A stretch of DNA of 64,000 nucleotides from Agapanthus africanus (Eukaryota > Streptophyta > Magnoliopsida > Asparagales > Amaryllidaceae), in the NCBI GenBank assembly GCA_030015575.1, contig JASDDO010000024.1, forward strand, positions 216,524,996 to 216,588,995, written 5' to 3'. Of the stretch, positions 10,561 through 22,200 are shown piece by piece (within the stretch, counting starts at the first letter, position 1; each line of letters begins with the position of its first letter). The notes below the pieces were generated by a model that saw only the letters and a program-made list of their open reading frames with translations, was not told the DNA's origin and did no database searches. The position numbers were made by a program, and so were the translations under genes.

Positions 10561-12530
10561 GTGGATTACAACGTTCTGGCACACCTAAGGAAGATACCCT
10601 CGCAGCTCAGCATTCTCGCCGCTCTTCTGCTATCCAAAGAAGTGAGAGATTCGCTGATCAAGGCGCTACAAGAGCCCGAACAATTCCAAACTTTCCTCGC
10701 CGAAGAAAAGATGAAGGACGAATTGGAAGAAGTGCACACAGCCGATATCACCTTCGGCGATGAAGATCTCCTCCTCGGGATGTGCGAGCATAACCGTTCC
10801 CTTTATGTCTCTGGATACTGTCATGTTATCAGAATAGGAAAAATCCTGGTTGACAATGGGTCCTCCATCAACCTCCTCAATGTAAGAGTGTTGAAGGAAA
10901 TCTGCATGAGCGTTCAACACCTTGCTCGGGATAAGATCACTATCTCCGGGTTTGATTCCCAGTCATTAAGGATGCTCGGGTCTGTGATACTGACGTTACG
11001 CTTTGGGCTGCTCGTCACAGACATTAAATTTCATGTCATTGACGCCAAGACCTGCTACAATGCTTTGCTCGGTCAGCCTTGGTTACATGAGTACAACATC
11101 ATTCCTTCTACACAGCATCAGTGTATGAAGTACTTCAAAGATGGGCTTGAATATACCGTGACAGGGGAATTGAACCCATTCTCCGTGAATGAAGTCCGAA
11201 AGTACGAAGATGCAAAATACTTCTTACCAGATTTTGAAGACACGGAAAGATGTCATAAACCGGAGGACAAGCAAAAAGCTATCACTACCATTCCGGTCTT
11301 CGGGAGTGATACCGAGGAGGAAGAAGAGATAACCTATTCAGGGCCGCCCTAATGCACCAAGCCAGGACTGTTCACCCCTATGTTGATCTTCGGCAGTGAC
11401 TCGGAAGATGAAGTCAATATCGTATTTTCTATTCGGCCATCAATTGAAGCCTTCGCTGATGATGATCGGAGTTTGCAAATCACCATGGTTCCGCGAGAGC
11501 ATTACAAAGAGCTCGACGCACTTAATACCTATAGTGTGCAGGAACTGCAAACATTCTACGTCCCTCCCAGGCGAAGAGCATTACAAAGGCGATCCTATTC
11601 TACCGATCCGGAGAAACCAAAGTGAAGAAAGAAGTCTGGTATGGTGCCGACTCGACACTTGACCGACTTTAGCCTATCCGTCTGCCCAGATACTACACAG
11701 AAGGATTAAAAAGGTGTTGAGGCGCCAAGGCGTACCCTTAAAACAAACTTCTCGACAAGCCCAGTTCTACAACAGGATCTCGAATGTCCCCGAAACTTAG
11801 CGAAAATTGCCCAACGGGAGAATGGAAGCGATCGGGCTTGGATATATCCGATCTAAGAAACGGGAGCGATTCCACAGCTGCTATGTCATACATGACTTCG
11901 ATGAGGAAGGAGATGCCATGTGGGAAGATGCTAACCCTGAACCAAAACGAGCTCCCGCCGTGAAAATACCAAGTCCATCGTTCGAAGAACAGATGAACAA
12001 GCTTATAAAGGAAGTGGGTCAAAAGGTTCGAGACGATCATAATCGCGAAATGGCTATTTACAAGAAAGCCAGGACACAGCGCCTCCTTCAGAAATCTGCG
12101 AAAAATGATGGTGCTCTTCATCTCCAGCCCGTCATACAAAAGACCCGACGCAGAGGTAAAAATAAACCAAAGAACAAAAAAACGGTCGACGGCAGCAAAG
12201 CGGGTCTAAGAAACCACGTGATTGAGAATCGAGCAGCCGGGATCCGTCTATTATAAAGAAGATTGGTCGAGCATATTCTTTTCCCCAAGACAAGACAAGG
12301 AAGATACTCGATCTTATCATAAAACATCAGATGATTACCCTCCCGGAGTCCAAGCACCCCGAGCAAGCAGGAGAGGTCTCTCACTAGAACTATTGCTCCT
12401 ATCACCGAGCGATAGGACATCCTTTCGAAGACTGCTTCACATTCAAAGACTGGGTAGAAGACCAGTATCAGCAAGGAAGGTTCGCTCTATCCAGCTGTTG
12501 GAGGGTAACCCCGCCGCAGAAGCATGAATC
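10561..12530 (+). pseudogene. Tat B protease region and gag-pol linker, broken
   Basis: A retropepsin-like domain lies at about 10780-11200. Its active-site triplet is Asp-Asn-Gly in VDNGSSINLLNVRVL (10852-10863), the form used by Tat/Ogre proteases in place of Asp-Thr-Gly or Asp-Ser-Gly, followed by LGQPWLHEYNIIPS. It then passes into acidic FGSD repeats, a charged helix (SFEEQMNKLIKEVGQ, about 11980) and a third Cys-His module (about 12380-12480). Pol cleavage is its family role. The block is broken. Confidence 0.82.
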
Positions 12531-12546
12531 GAAAGCCACGTATGCG

Positions 12547-14240
12547 GTGAGAGTAGAACCAGACCAACATCGGTCTTGGAAGCGATCTCGTACCTGTCAC
12601 GTAATAACGCTGTCAGAAGAAGAACCCAAGAATATGGATGACCTCCCTTGGTGCTTCGAAAATGATGATGACGAGATGATCTCAGAGTTTCCACCAGCAC
12701 CAAAAGAGCTGGAAGATAGGATACATACTACTTCAGATAATCTCAAGAAAATCGACTTGGGGACAACAAGTGACCCACGGCCGACGTTCGTCAGTGAGCT
12801 GTTGTCTGAAGAAAGGGTGGCTACGCTAAAAGATGTGCTCATACAATATAAAGATTGCTTCGCATGGAACTATTCCGAGATGCCGGGATTAGATCCAGAA
12901 ATAGCCGTGCATAGATTGGCGATATCTCCGGACATCAAGCCAGTCAAATAAGCGCCGAGAAGGATGCGGCTCGAGCTTGAAATGAGCATCAACGCCGAGG
13001 TAAAGAAGCTAATCGACTTTGGCTTCATCAAAGAAGTTCAGTACCCTGATTGGATTGCCAACATTGTCCCAGTGATGAAGAAAAATGGGACGGTGCGCAT
13101 CTGCGTGGACTTCCGGGATCTCAACAAAGCTTGCCCGAAGGACGACTTTCCAGTACCGGTCACTGAGCTGATGATAGATAATACATCCACTCACGAAGTT
13201 TTCTCCTTCATGGACAGCTCATCAGGATACAATCAGATAAAGATGCATCACGAGGACCAGAAGCATACCGCTTTTCGGACCCCTTTGGGCATATTCTGCT
13301 ACAAGGTGATGCCCTTCGATCTAAAGAACGCCGGTGCCACCTATCAAAGGGCCATGATGAAGATTTTCGATGACCTCATACATGAAATCGTCGAATGCTA
13401 TATTGACGACCTCGTAGTTAAAAGCAATTCATACGAGGAACATTTAGAGTATCTGAAGATCGTGTTTCAACGCCTTCGGAAATGCAATTTGAAGATGAAC
13501 CCTATCAAATGCGCGTTCGGAATTTTCTCGGGCAAGTTCCTAGGATTCGTCGTCCGACACTGAGGCATCGAGATAGACCCGTCGAAGATCAAAGCGATCA
13601 TGGAAATGCCTCCGCCAAGGAATCTCAAGCAACTGCGGTCTCTCCAAGGGAAGCTCGCATATATCCGGCGATTTATAGCCAATCTCTCTGGCAAATGCCG
13701 CCCCTACAGTCACCTGATGAAGAAGGGGACCCCATTCGTCTGGGATCGCAAATGCCTAAGCGCACTAGACGAAATCAAGCAATACCTACAGAATCCTCCG
13801 GTGCTAACCGCTCTAGTCAAGGGAAAGCCCATCATTCTGTACACAACAGCCCTCGAAAGTTCTCTAGGCGCATTATGGGCACAAGAAAACGACCAAGGGA
13901 AAGAAAGAGCTCTCTACTATCTGAGTCGAGTTCTCCTGGGGCAGAAAACAATTACTCTCCTATCGAAAAACATTGCCTGGCGTTGATCTTCGCGATAACG
14001 AAGCTTAAACACTATGTCTTGGCACATGAGGTCCACCTCATATCAAAGGTAGATCCTCTCAAATATTTGATGTCAAAAGCCATATTAATGGGACGGCTCG
14101 CTAAATGGGCCCTGCTCTTGATGGAGTTCTCGATAACTTATCGTCCCCTCAAGGCAGTAAAAGGACAGGCTATCGCCGACTTCCTCGCTGAGCATCCGAT
14201 ACCTGCCGACTCTCCTTTGAACTGCGAATTGCCCGACGAG
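12547..14240 (+). pseudogene. Tat B reverse transcriptase and RNase H, broken
   Basis: RT spans about 12900-13560, with RRMRLELEMSINAEVKKL, KKNGTVRICVDFRDLNKAC, GYNQIKMH, TAFRTPLGIFCYKVMPF and the catalytic Tyr-Ile-Asp-Asp at 13399-13410. The RT connection and gypsy RNase H follow (about 13570-14240), ending with GRLAKWALLLMEFSITYRP and GQAIADFLAEHP. RT copies element RNA into DNA and RNase H removes RNA. Domain order and motifs are those of Ty3/gypsy. It is broken. Confidence 0.9.
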
Positions 14241-14284
14241 CATGCATTTGACACAATCGACAGGGAGAGAAGAGAGAATGATAC

Positions 14285-14830
14285 CAAGTAGGAACTCTAC
14301 TTCGATGGAGCGTCTTCCATGAAGAAGCACAAACAAAGCGCCTCCATAATTAAATCAGGGGTAGGCCTCATCTTCGTGACCCCACAAGGAGGGATAATGC
14401 GCTTTGCCTTTTCCTTAATAGAGCCAAGGACGAGAAATGAAGCCGAATATGAAGCCTTGATAGCAGGTCTTGAGATCGCTATCGACATGGGAATCGAAAA
14501 CCTCCTCATATACAGAGACTCCCAACTGATCGTTAGTCAAGTAAATGGCGACTATCAAACGTACAAGCCTGAGTTGGTGAAGTACGGCGAAAGAGTGCAG
14601 CAACTGTTGACTCAAATTCCTTCCTACATTCTGGAAAGTATACCGCGTGCGGAAAACAGCAAAGCGAATGTATTAGCCAAGCTCGCTAAAGAATTGGCCG
14701 ACGAGAACCTCGATGACGTTAGGATCGTTGTGCAAAGCCGTCGGGTTCTTGTGCCGGAAGAAATATCTCCAGAATCGTCCGAAGAAAAGGGAGCTACCGA
14801 GCAAACGGCCCTACAAATAAAAGACCAGGA
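14285..14830 (+). pseudogene. Tat B second (archaeal-type) RNase H
   Basis: Begins ELYFDGASSMKKHKQS, then GVGLIFVTPQGG, RNEAEYEALIAGLEIA and SQLIVSQVNGDY, ending with SKANVLAKLAKELADE. The FDGAS start, EAEYEAL centre and DSQLIV block are the catalytic blocks of the archaeal-type RNase H that Tat elements carry next to integrase in addition to their own RNase H. This is the main lineage marker in the window. Confidence 0.88.
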
Positions 14831-16090
14831 AAAGGATGAGGATTGGAGAGAAGTCTTTATAGACTACTTCAAATCCCGTCGAACGCCTGAAGATGCGTCC
14901 TCAAGACATCAACTCATGAAACGAGCTCTGTCTTTTGCCTTCGTCAATGATACTCTGTATAAGAGATCATTTGATTCTATGTGGCTAAGATGCTTGGGAC
15001 CTGAAGAGGCAAGGAGAGTCGTACAAGAAACTCACGACGGACTCTGCGGTTCTCACCAAGCCGGGCCAAAGATGAAGCTGAAGATCAAAAGGATTGGCTA
15101 CTATTGGCCCACAATGATCCAAGACTGCCTAGAATACGCGAAGCAGTGCTACTCGTGCCAAATTCACGGGGATTTTATCCACCAGCATCCAAATCACATC
15201 CAACGGTGGCTAGCTGGCCATTCGAAATGTGGGGATCAAACATAATCGGCCCCATCGAACCAGCATCGTCCAGAGGACATCGGTTCATACTGGCAACAAC
15301 CGATTACTTCTCCAAGTGGGCAGAAGCAGTACCGCTAAGAGAAGTGAAGACGGAGAATATCTTCCATTTCTTCAAGACACATGTCATTTATCGGTTCGGC
15401 ACTCCGTGATGGATTATCTCCGATAACGTGCCGGCCTACAGAAACCACAAAATCAGCCACTTTGCACAATAGCATAACAAAGACTGGAGGTACTCTTCAG
15501 TCTACAATCCTCGAGCTAACGATCTAGCTGAGGCCTTTAACAAGACCTTGATGAAGATCGTGAAAAAGACGGTGTCTCGAAATAAGAGGGACTGGCATGA
15601 GAGACTGCATGAAGCTCTCTGGGAGTATCGAATTACGTTCAAAACGGCCACGAAAACAACGCCGTATGCATTGGTAATCGGCACGGAAGCGGTACTCCCC
15701 CTCGAGATAGATTTACCCTCTCTACGAGTGGCGGTTCACTACGAGCTAACAGACGAAGAAAATGCTCACCTTCGGCTTGAGGAGCTCGATGCCCTTAATG
15801 AAACCCGGCTCATGGCGCAACAAAACCTGGAGGCTTATAAAGCAAAGATGACGCGCTCATAGGAAAAATTGACTAGGCTGAGAACATTCCGCCAAGGAGA
15901 ACTCGTGCTAGTGGTCAAAAGACCTAGGATCCCCAATCGTGCCAAAGGGGGAAATTCGAGCCGAACTATGAAGGCCCGTGCATCATAGACAAAGTTTACC
16001 AGGGTGGAGCCTATCTACTCATGGACATGCATAGTGAAAGACCTTTCAGGCCAATAAACGGTCGCTTCCTGAAAAAATACCACGCCTGAC
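14830..16090 (+). pseudogene. Tat B integrase, broken
   Basis: The N-terminal zinc-binding part is at about 14990-15170 (LCGSHQAGPKMKLKIKR, YYWPTMIQDC, CYSCQIHGD). The catalytic core starts at WPFEMWGSNIIGPI (about 15215) with ATTDYFSKWAEAV and continues through YNPRANDLAEAFNKTLMK (about 15500-15560). The C-terminal part runs to about 16090. Integrase inserts the DNA copy. Integrase lies after both RNase H domains, as expected for Tat. It is broken. Confidence 0.86.
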
Positions 16091-16099
16091 GAGTCACGG

Positions 16100-16440
16100 C
16101 CTAGGTCAACGATAGATGACGACGCCTATGTCCGCTCGCTATCTTCCTAAGCCCAAAACTCTATAAGTAGTAGCCGGCAAACGGACCGAAACGTTCTTAA
16201 ACTAATGATGGACCATTATATCCTAAAACTGGCTGTTGACCAAGACGTCGGTAAACTACTATGGACCGCAGCATCCCAAGGCTGACACAAAAAAAATTAA
16301 AAATAAAATTAAAAAAAGGGGAAAACGGTATGTCCATAAGCGAGATGGGCACGGATGAAAACCCGAAAGGGCTCCGTGAGTAAAAACGGCAGGGCTACCG
16401 GCGAGTTTTGTGAAAACCCGAAAGGGCGCAATCTCGTTAA
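16100..16440 (+). other. Post-pol spacer, Tat B
   Basis: No coding potential. It carries degenerate copies of the LTR-type GGACC...GTCC repeats (about 16188-16280), an A-rich run and two copies of ACCCGAAAGGGC(T/G)C-like inverted repeats (about 16358 and 16418). Confidence 0.5.
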
Positions 16441-16442
16441 AA

Positions 16443-16690
16443 GACACTTGCAAGGTCCTCTCGACCTTGTGATGAGAGAATATCTACGTGAGATCCCTAC
16501 GACTCACAAGAGAGCAACACACTTAGGGATCCCCACGATTCCTAAGGAGAAATTACACTTACGAGATCCTGACGACTCGTAAGAAGAATTCCCCTTTGAG
16601 ACCCTCACGGCTCATAGGGTTCAAAAGCCTTAAGCTACAGGGATCTGAACCTGTTCTTAAGCCATCACAACCTCCATTGCTGCGCTACAA
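16443..16690 (+). repeat. Hairpin array, copy 1
   Basis: Six consecutive ~40-bp units. Each is an inverted repeat around a loop resembling TCC(T/C)NACGA. Examples: CTTACGAG/CTCGTAAG with loop ATCCTGACGA (about 16559-16579) and ACAGG/CCTGT inside CTTAAG/CTTAAG (about 16630-16660). Stem sequences differ between units while loops are kept. Confidence 0.8.
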
Positions 16691-16797
16691 GCGGTTCAAT
16701 GCTGACCCTTGTATACAATCCACGGGCACGAATAAACATTTCTCTAACAAAGTCCCACCAGTAATTAGGGATATGCTCGCACGATGAACAGCCTTTG

Positions 16798-17010
16798 TAA
16801 GTCCTCTCGACTTATAAGGAGAAAATGCTCTTGTAAAATCCTTACGACTAATAAGAGAACACACACTTAAGAATCCTCATGAGTCCTAAGGAGAAAATGC
16901 ACCTACGAGATCCTCACGACTCGCAGGGAGAAATACCTTTATGAGACCCTTACGGCTCATGAAGTCAAAAAGCCTTAGTCGACAGGATCTTAACCCTGTT
17001 CGCTAAGCCA
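16798..17010 (+). repeat. Hairpin array, copy 2
   Basis: The same series of units as at 16443, in the same order: loops TCCTCTCGA, TCCTTACGA, TCCTCATGA, TCCTCACGA and CCCTTACGG. Several stems differ from copy 1, partly by paired changes and G-T wobbles. Confidence 0.75.
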
Positions 17011-17039
17011 CCTTTGTTCGACATCGACAGAGGCAAATG

Positions 17040-17630
17040 ATGATTCACTCCTAGAAATATCCCAGCTGTAGCGATGCTGACGTCTAAATCGGTATCAAAT
17101 CCCAAACTCGCAGCGAAAAGTCAGCGAGCCGCAAATGCATATGAAATAGCCGAAATGATGGGGAAACTTGTAACAAAATCAGCAAGTAAAAATGTATGCA
17201 TACAAAATAACCGAAATGGTTGGGCAACTCGCAATAAAAAGCAGCGAGTAAATAAAACAAATAGTCGAAATGATAGGGCACCGTGAAAAATAGCCAAAAT
17301 GATTGGGCAATCGCGACTTTCGCGATATAAAAGCTGAAATGATAGAGCATCGCGGAAAGAAAAATATATATAATTAAACTTTTTTACCTACAGGTGAGAT
17401 CACATCGATCCCTCTATACAATCCAGGGGCACAAACAAAGAGGGAACCATACCTTCCCACCAGGATCCATCAGAAAAAGAAGCCAAATCTCGACGGTTCA
17501 CAGACAGCCTGGAGATTATCTCAACATTCATCTCATTACAACAAACGCAACATCAACAAATCGGAGCCGCGGTGAAGTTCCCAGTTCCATGACTCGGTGG
17601 TGCACAGACAACCGAGAGTCAACCTCTCAT
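17040..17630 (+). other. Intervening non-coding stretch, Tat B
   Basis: Contains loosely repeated units with GCAGCGAGTAAA and CGAAATGATNGGGCA (about 17110-17350). Then comes TATACAATCCA(C/G)GGGCA (about 17417), a phrase also found near the LTR ends at 6150 and 26930, followed by a short unique part. No gene is seen. Confidence 0.45.
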
Positions 17631-17636
17631 GGTCCC

Positions 17637-18480
17637 GTAGAACACGGCTAATGTCAATCCTGGCCCCGTGGGAAGCGCCCCAGAGCAAATCCTGGTCCCG
17701 TAGCTAATGTCAATTCTGACCCCGTGGGAAGCGTCCCAGAGCAAATCCTGGTCCCGTAGAACACGGCTAATGTCAATCCTGACCCCGTGGGAAGCATCCC
17801 AGAGCAAATTCTGGTCCCGTAGAACACGACTAATGTCAATCCTGACCCTGTGGGAAGCGTCCCAGAGCAAATCCAGGTCCCGTAGAACACGGCTAATGTC
17901 AATCCTGGCCCCGTAGGAAGCATCCCAGAGCAAATCCTGGTCCCGTAGAACATGGCTAATGTCAATCCTGAACCCGTGGGAAGCGTCCCAGAGGAAATTC
18001 TGGTCCCGTAGAACACGGCTAATGTCAATCCTGACCCTGTGGGAAACGCCCAGAGCACCTCCTGGTCCCGTAAAACACGGCTAATGTCAATCTTGACCCC
18101 GTGGGAAACACCTAGAGCAAATCGTGGTTTCGAAGAACACGGCTGATGTCAATCCTGACCCCGTGGGAAATGTCCAGAGCACCCCCTGGCTCCGTAGAAC
18201 ACGGCTAACGTCAATCCTGAACCGTGGGAAACGCCCAGAGCAAATCCTGGTTTCGAAGAACACGGCTAAAGTCAATCCTGACCCCGTGGGAAACGTCCAG
18301 AGCAACCCCCGACTCCGTGAAATGCGGATAAAGTCAACCCCTGACTCCGTGAAATGCGGATAAGTCAACCCCTGACTCCGTGAAATGAGGATAAAGTCAA
18401 CCCCTCCTGGTCTCGTGGAACGCAGCTAAAGTCAATTCTGACTCCATTGGAAACAGCCAGAGTAAATCCTCGAACTCCCC
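17637..18480 (+). repeat. ~60-bp tandem array between pol and opposite-strand gene
   Basis: About 13 units of 57-63 bp with AACACGGCTAATGTCAATCC, then CCCCGTGGGAAGCGTCCCAG. Two small inverted repeats sit in each unit: CCGT-AGAAC-ACGG and TGGGA-AGCG-TCCCA. Later units (after 18060) shorten and drift. Long apparent reading frames across it on both strands are by-products of the repeat period. Confidence 0.85.
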
Positions 18481-18525
18481 GTCAAAGCAATGCTTTGACT
18501 CGGGAGTAGGTCAACTCATCAATTA

Positions 18526-18740
18526 CTTACGAGTCCTCTCGACTTGTAAGGAGAAAATTCTCTTGTGAGATCCTTACGACTCTCAAGAGAAGACGCACTT
18601 AGGAATCCTCACGATTCCTAAGGAGAAAATACACCTGCGAGATCTTCTCGACTCGTAGGGAGAAAAGTCTTTATAAGACCCTCATGGCTCATAAGTTGAA
18701 AAGTCTTAGGTGGCAGATCCTAACCCTATTTCCTAAGACA
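18526..18740 (+). repeat. Hairpin array, copy 3
   Basis: The clearest copy. Stems are CTTACGAG/CTTGTAAG (18526-18550), CTTGTGAG/CTCTCAAG (18562-18587), CTTAGGAAT/ATTCCTAAG (18598-18622) and CCTGCGAG/CTCGTAGG (18634-18659), with loops TCCTCTCGA, ATCCTTACGA, CCTCACG and ATCTTCTCGA. It is preceded at 18481-18499 by a 9-bp stem with a one-base loop. Confidence 0.82.
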
Positions 18741-18826
18741 TCATTGCCCCGCAGAGAGGTCAAGGTAGATTTTCTACAGGCCACACTCCCCTGAGTCAAA
18801 CATCGACAAGAAAGGAAGCAACCACT

Positions 18827-19045
18827 TACGAGTCCTCTCGACTTATAAGTAGGAAATTCTCTTGTGAGATCCTTACGACTCTCAAGAGAAAACACACTTA
18901 GGAATCCTCACGATTTCTAAGGAGAGAATACACCTGTGAGATCCTCTCGACTCGTAAGGAGAAAAGTCTTTATGAAACCCTCACGGGTCACAAAGTTGAA
19001 AAGCCTTAGACAGCAGATTTGAAATTGCTTCCTAAGCCATCGCTG
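18827..19045 (+). repeat. Hairpin array, copy 4
   Basis: The same unit order as copy 3 with stem and loop variants, ending with CTTAG...CTAAG around 19003-19040. It runs up to the AT-rich 3' flank of the opposite-strand gene. Confidence 0.75.
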
Positions 19046-19179
19046 CCTCTCAAAGAGTTCGAGATAGAATGCTCTCTCTATCATCTACAGGCTACACTTG
19101 CTAAAAGTAATATGCCGACAACAAAGAAAAAGAGAAGAAAGCAAAAGATAACAAAGGATAGTATGAAAGAAATGTATCT

Positions 19180-19186
19180 TTTATTT
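19180..19186 (-). terminator. Possible poly(A) signal of opposite-strand gene
   Basis: AATAAA on the minus strand, about 105 bases past the last coding block (which ends at 19291) and inside an AT-rich stretch. It suits a plant 3' end; a single hexamer is weak evidence. Confidence 0.35.
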
Positions 19187-19290
19187 ATAAATTCAATTGG
19201 GTACAAGATACATCATACGAAAGAATTAAAAAATGGATACAATTTTATTCGAAAGAAAAAAATTACAAATGATAATTGGTACAAAAACAA

Positions 19291-22200
19291 CTATTGGGAG
19301 GGAAACGTTTTCAATAAACCAGTTGGTTGCTCGCGCACTCCCCTCAGCCCCTTTTCACGGTCAGCTGCCACGGCGAACTCCGCTTCAACCTGAGCCCGTT
19401 GCTGCAAATAAGATGAAAGTTTCTCATTAATGACCCGCTGAGCTGCCTCACGACTCAGCGCATCTCGCTCAGTGAGGTCGAGCTTCTGCCTCAGCGTTAG
19501 CCTGTCAGAAATACATCGTAGAAGGCCCTCAGAGATAGCTTTCAGCTGTACAGCATTTGCATCAACCTGAGCGTGCAGCCGGGCGGATTCGCTTGAAGTC
19601 TCCTCGCGCTCCTTACGCTTCAAGGCCGCTTCTTGTTCAAGATGACGGAGGTAGGGAGTGCACTGCTTGACCCACGCGGCCCGTTGGGAGTTCACAGCCA
19701 GGACCTCGGGAGCAGGACGTCCGAGCTCAAGCTCTTGCAGGCAGGCCTCAATTTTCCTGTAATGATTAACCCAAGTCTCAACGACGCCCTCACTATGGAA
19801 GTTCACAAGCGTCGCTAGCATTGGATTAATCTCGGAAGCAAAATCTGCAGCGAATGTAGGGACTTCTGCGTCAAGCTCATCGATATAATCGCTCAACATA
19901 CGCAGACTGGTCACAGCGTCTTTTGAAGATGGACGTCTGGAAAAGGGCCCTGCTGGCATTATAATTCGAGACTCGAACGGAGCTGGAGTTGGTGTCACCG
20001 CTACAAAACAAATCATAGTCAAATGACAGCTCAAGAAATAGGGAAGGTACATGAACAATGGAGTTTACTATACCGGCTGCAACAGGAGGCGGAGCTGGGA
20101 GTACCGGTGGCGTGACGATAACCTTGTCCCCTCGTTCAATTTGTAAAGCTACAAGTAATGCAAAGAAGAATTAGCAACGAATTGGCTGCCCGTAAAAGAA
20201 AGGAGAAGATATTAGCTAGAGACTGTACTCACCAACACCACTAGATGAAGCAATCTCCAACCGGAAGGAGAAATATGAGTGCAGCATCTGATACAGATGA
20301 TCAAAAAGGACTCCTGCAAGGGTGTAATAATGCAATGTCAGTACATAAAGTATATTGCTTATAATGAAACCGATAAGTCATAAACCCGTACCTTCCAACA
20401 TTTGGGAAGACACGAGAGAAGGCAAAGGGTTAGCAACCGTCAAAGCAGCAACTGATGATGATTCCTCGGGTGGCACAACCTCAACGTCCATCACACCTGC
20501 ATTAGAAACAATAGAAATACTGTCAGAAGAGATTGAAAGGGATTGCAGAATGAAAAGGAAAGCAATGATCCAAAATCTACCTGATGAGTCGCCGGTCGAA
20601 ACTGCGACAAGGGTGTCACTGGGTGCAGCGACTGCTTCGCCCTCCTCCATCGGAATGGTTTCGCCGCCCCTAGCTTCATCCCCCGACTCTACGAGATCCG
20701 TCGTGATACTCACAGCGCCCGTCAACAGCAAGGAACCGCAAGGGGAAAGAGTGGCAATTGGGGCAGTTCTAGACTCTTGAGAAAGAGTGGCCACTTCAGG
20801 CTCAGTGGTTGCCGCCGTCTCACCTACCACTTCCTCATCAAGACTCGGCCCTGCAGGGTATGACGTATGAGAATCTGAAGATCAGATTTTTACAAAAGGA
20901 CCCAGTATTACGTTACCTTAGGACGGATTTTCAATTGCTTCCTGAGCCGCGTGTACCGCCTGTCTATGAGCGGTAGACAGGGCGGCCGGAGCACCCTCTA
21001 AAGAAGCAGGGACAGGGGTAGCAGCGCTCAAGCCTGCACCCGCGGCCAAGGCGGCGTTACATTCTCTTACTGTACGCTTCCTGCGCTTCCTTTCCGTCCG
21101 GGCCGTAAGGGCTGATCTTCTTAGGACCTCCGTCAAGGAGACGTCATCGTCCGCGCCAGGAGCTACCTCTGGAGTCGTTACGGCGTCCGTCATCGGTTGC
21201 TTAAGTAAAGCCTCTTTTGGCAATACTGGGGAAGCTGGGACTTCGGTAGCCAGCCTTGGAAGCGTCCCCGCACCACCCTGCAAAGTCGGCACGGCACCTG
21301 GGATAACTTGGGTCGAAATAGTCCCTGCGATAAGATGAAAAAATGGGTCAGATTACCCATAAGAAAGGGGAATGAAGGCACAATGAACCGAAATATACCA
21401 ACACCCAGCGAAGCACGAAGCCTCTCTTCCTCCTCAAAAGTCTTGAGGGAAGCCGCGAGAGCCTCTTTAGTGGAAATGCCTGTTGAAGAAAAAGTGTCAG
21501 TCAAAACACGATAATAAAAATGTAATGCAACGACGAGAAGATACGGCTGAAGACTACCTGACTCAGCAAGGATGATCAGTCCTACTTTGTGGCTATCTAG
21601 ACGCTCGGAAGCTGCGATGGCAGCCTCTAGATCAGTATCGTCTGGCGCCATGAATAGGCCCTCGTTGGTCCCATATTCGCTCAGGCCCTCGCTATAAGGA
21701 GCATGAGGCTCCTGGCCGAGTACAATGTCTGCAGAAAGAATCGACTTCTTCTTCTTCTTCTTCTTCTGCGAGCGAGTACCGGTCGCCGCTAGCACAAGCT
21801 TACGCTTGATGGGCACCTTAGGATTACGGGTCCCGATATCTGAACCCACGCCAGACTCGGGAGACGCCACAGTCACCGCTTTCATGGGAGCACGGGGTAT
21901 CGGTAGCTCAGGCCTATCATGAGGGACCATGACTTCAGCAACCTCTTTCAAAGGAGGACGAACGATGGTCCATTGCTTCAAAGGGATTGCTGGATTACCG
22001 GCAGGGGCTGCACCCTTACGATCGAGCAACAACTTCTTTTCCTCCCTAATGATGACACCCATCGCGTGTTGATACCACGCCACGTATACGTTCAGGGCTT
22101 TCGGAACACAACTTGGCTCACTAATGAAGAAATTGGACCCTGTGTTTAGGCGCATGAAGTGGTGCAAAGCGCTCCGAATACCCTCTTCAGTATAAACTGG

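Noticed and set aside
17619-18058. Long overlapping frames on both strands with repeated LLWDASHGVRID-type peptides
   Set aside because: They are produced by the 60-bp tandem array, whose unit is often near a multiple of three. There is no start context and no family resemblance.
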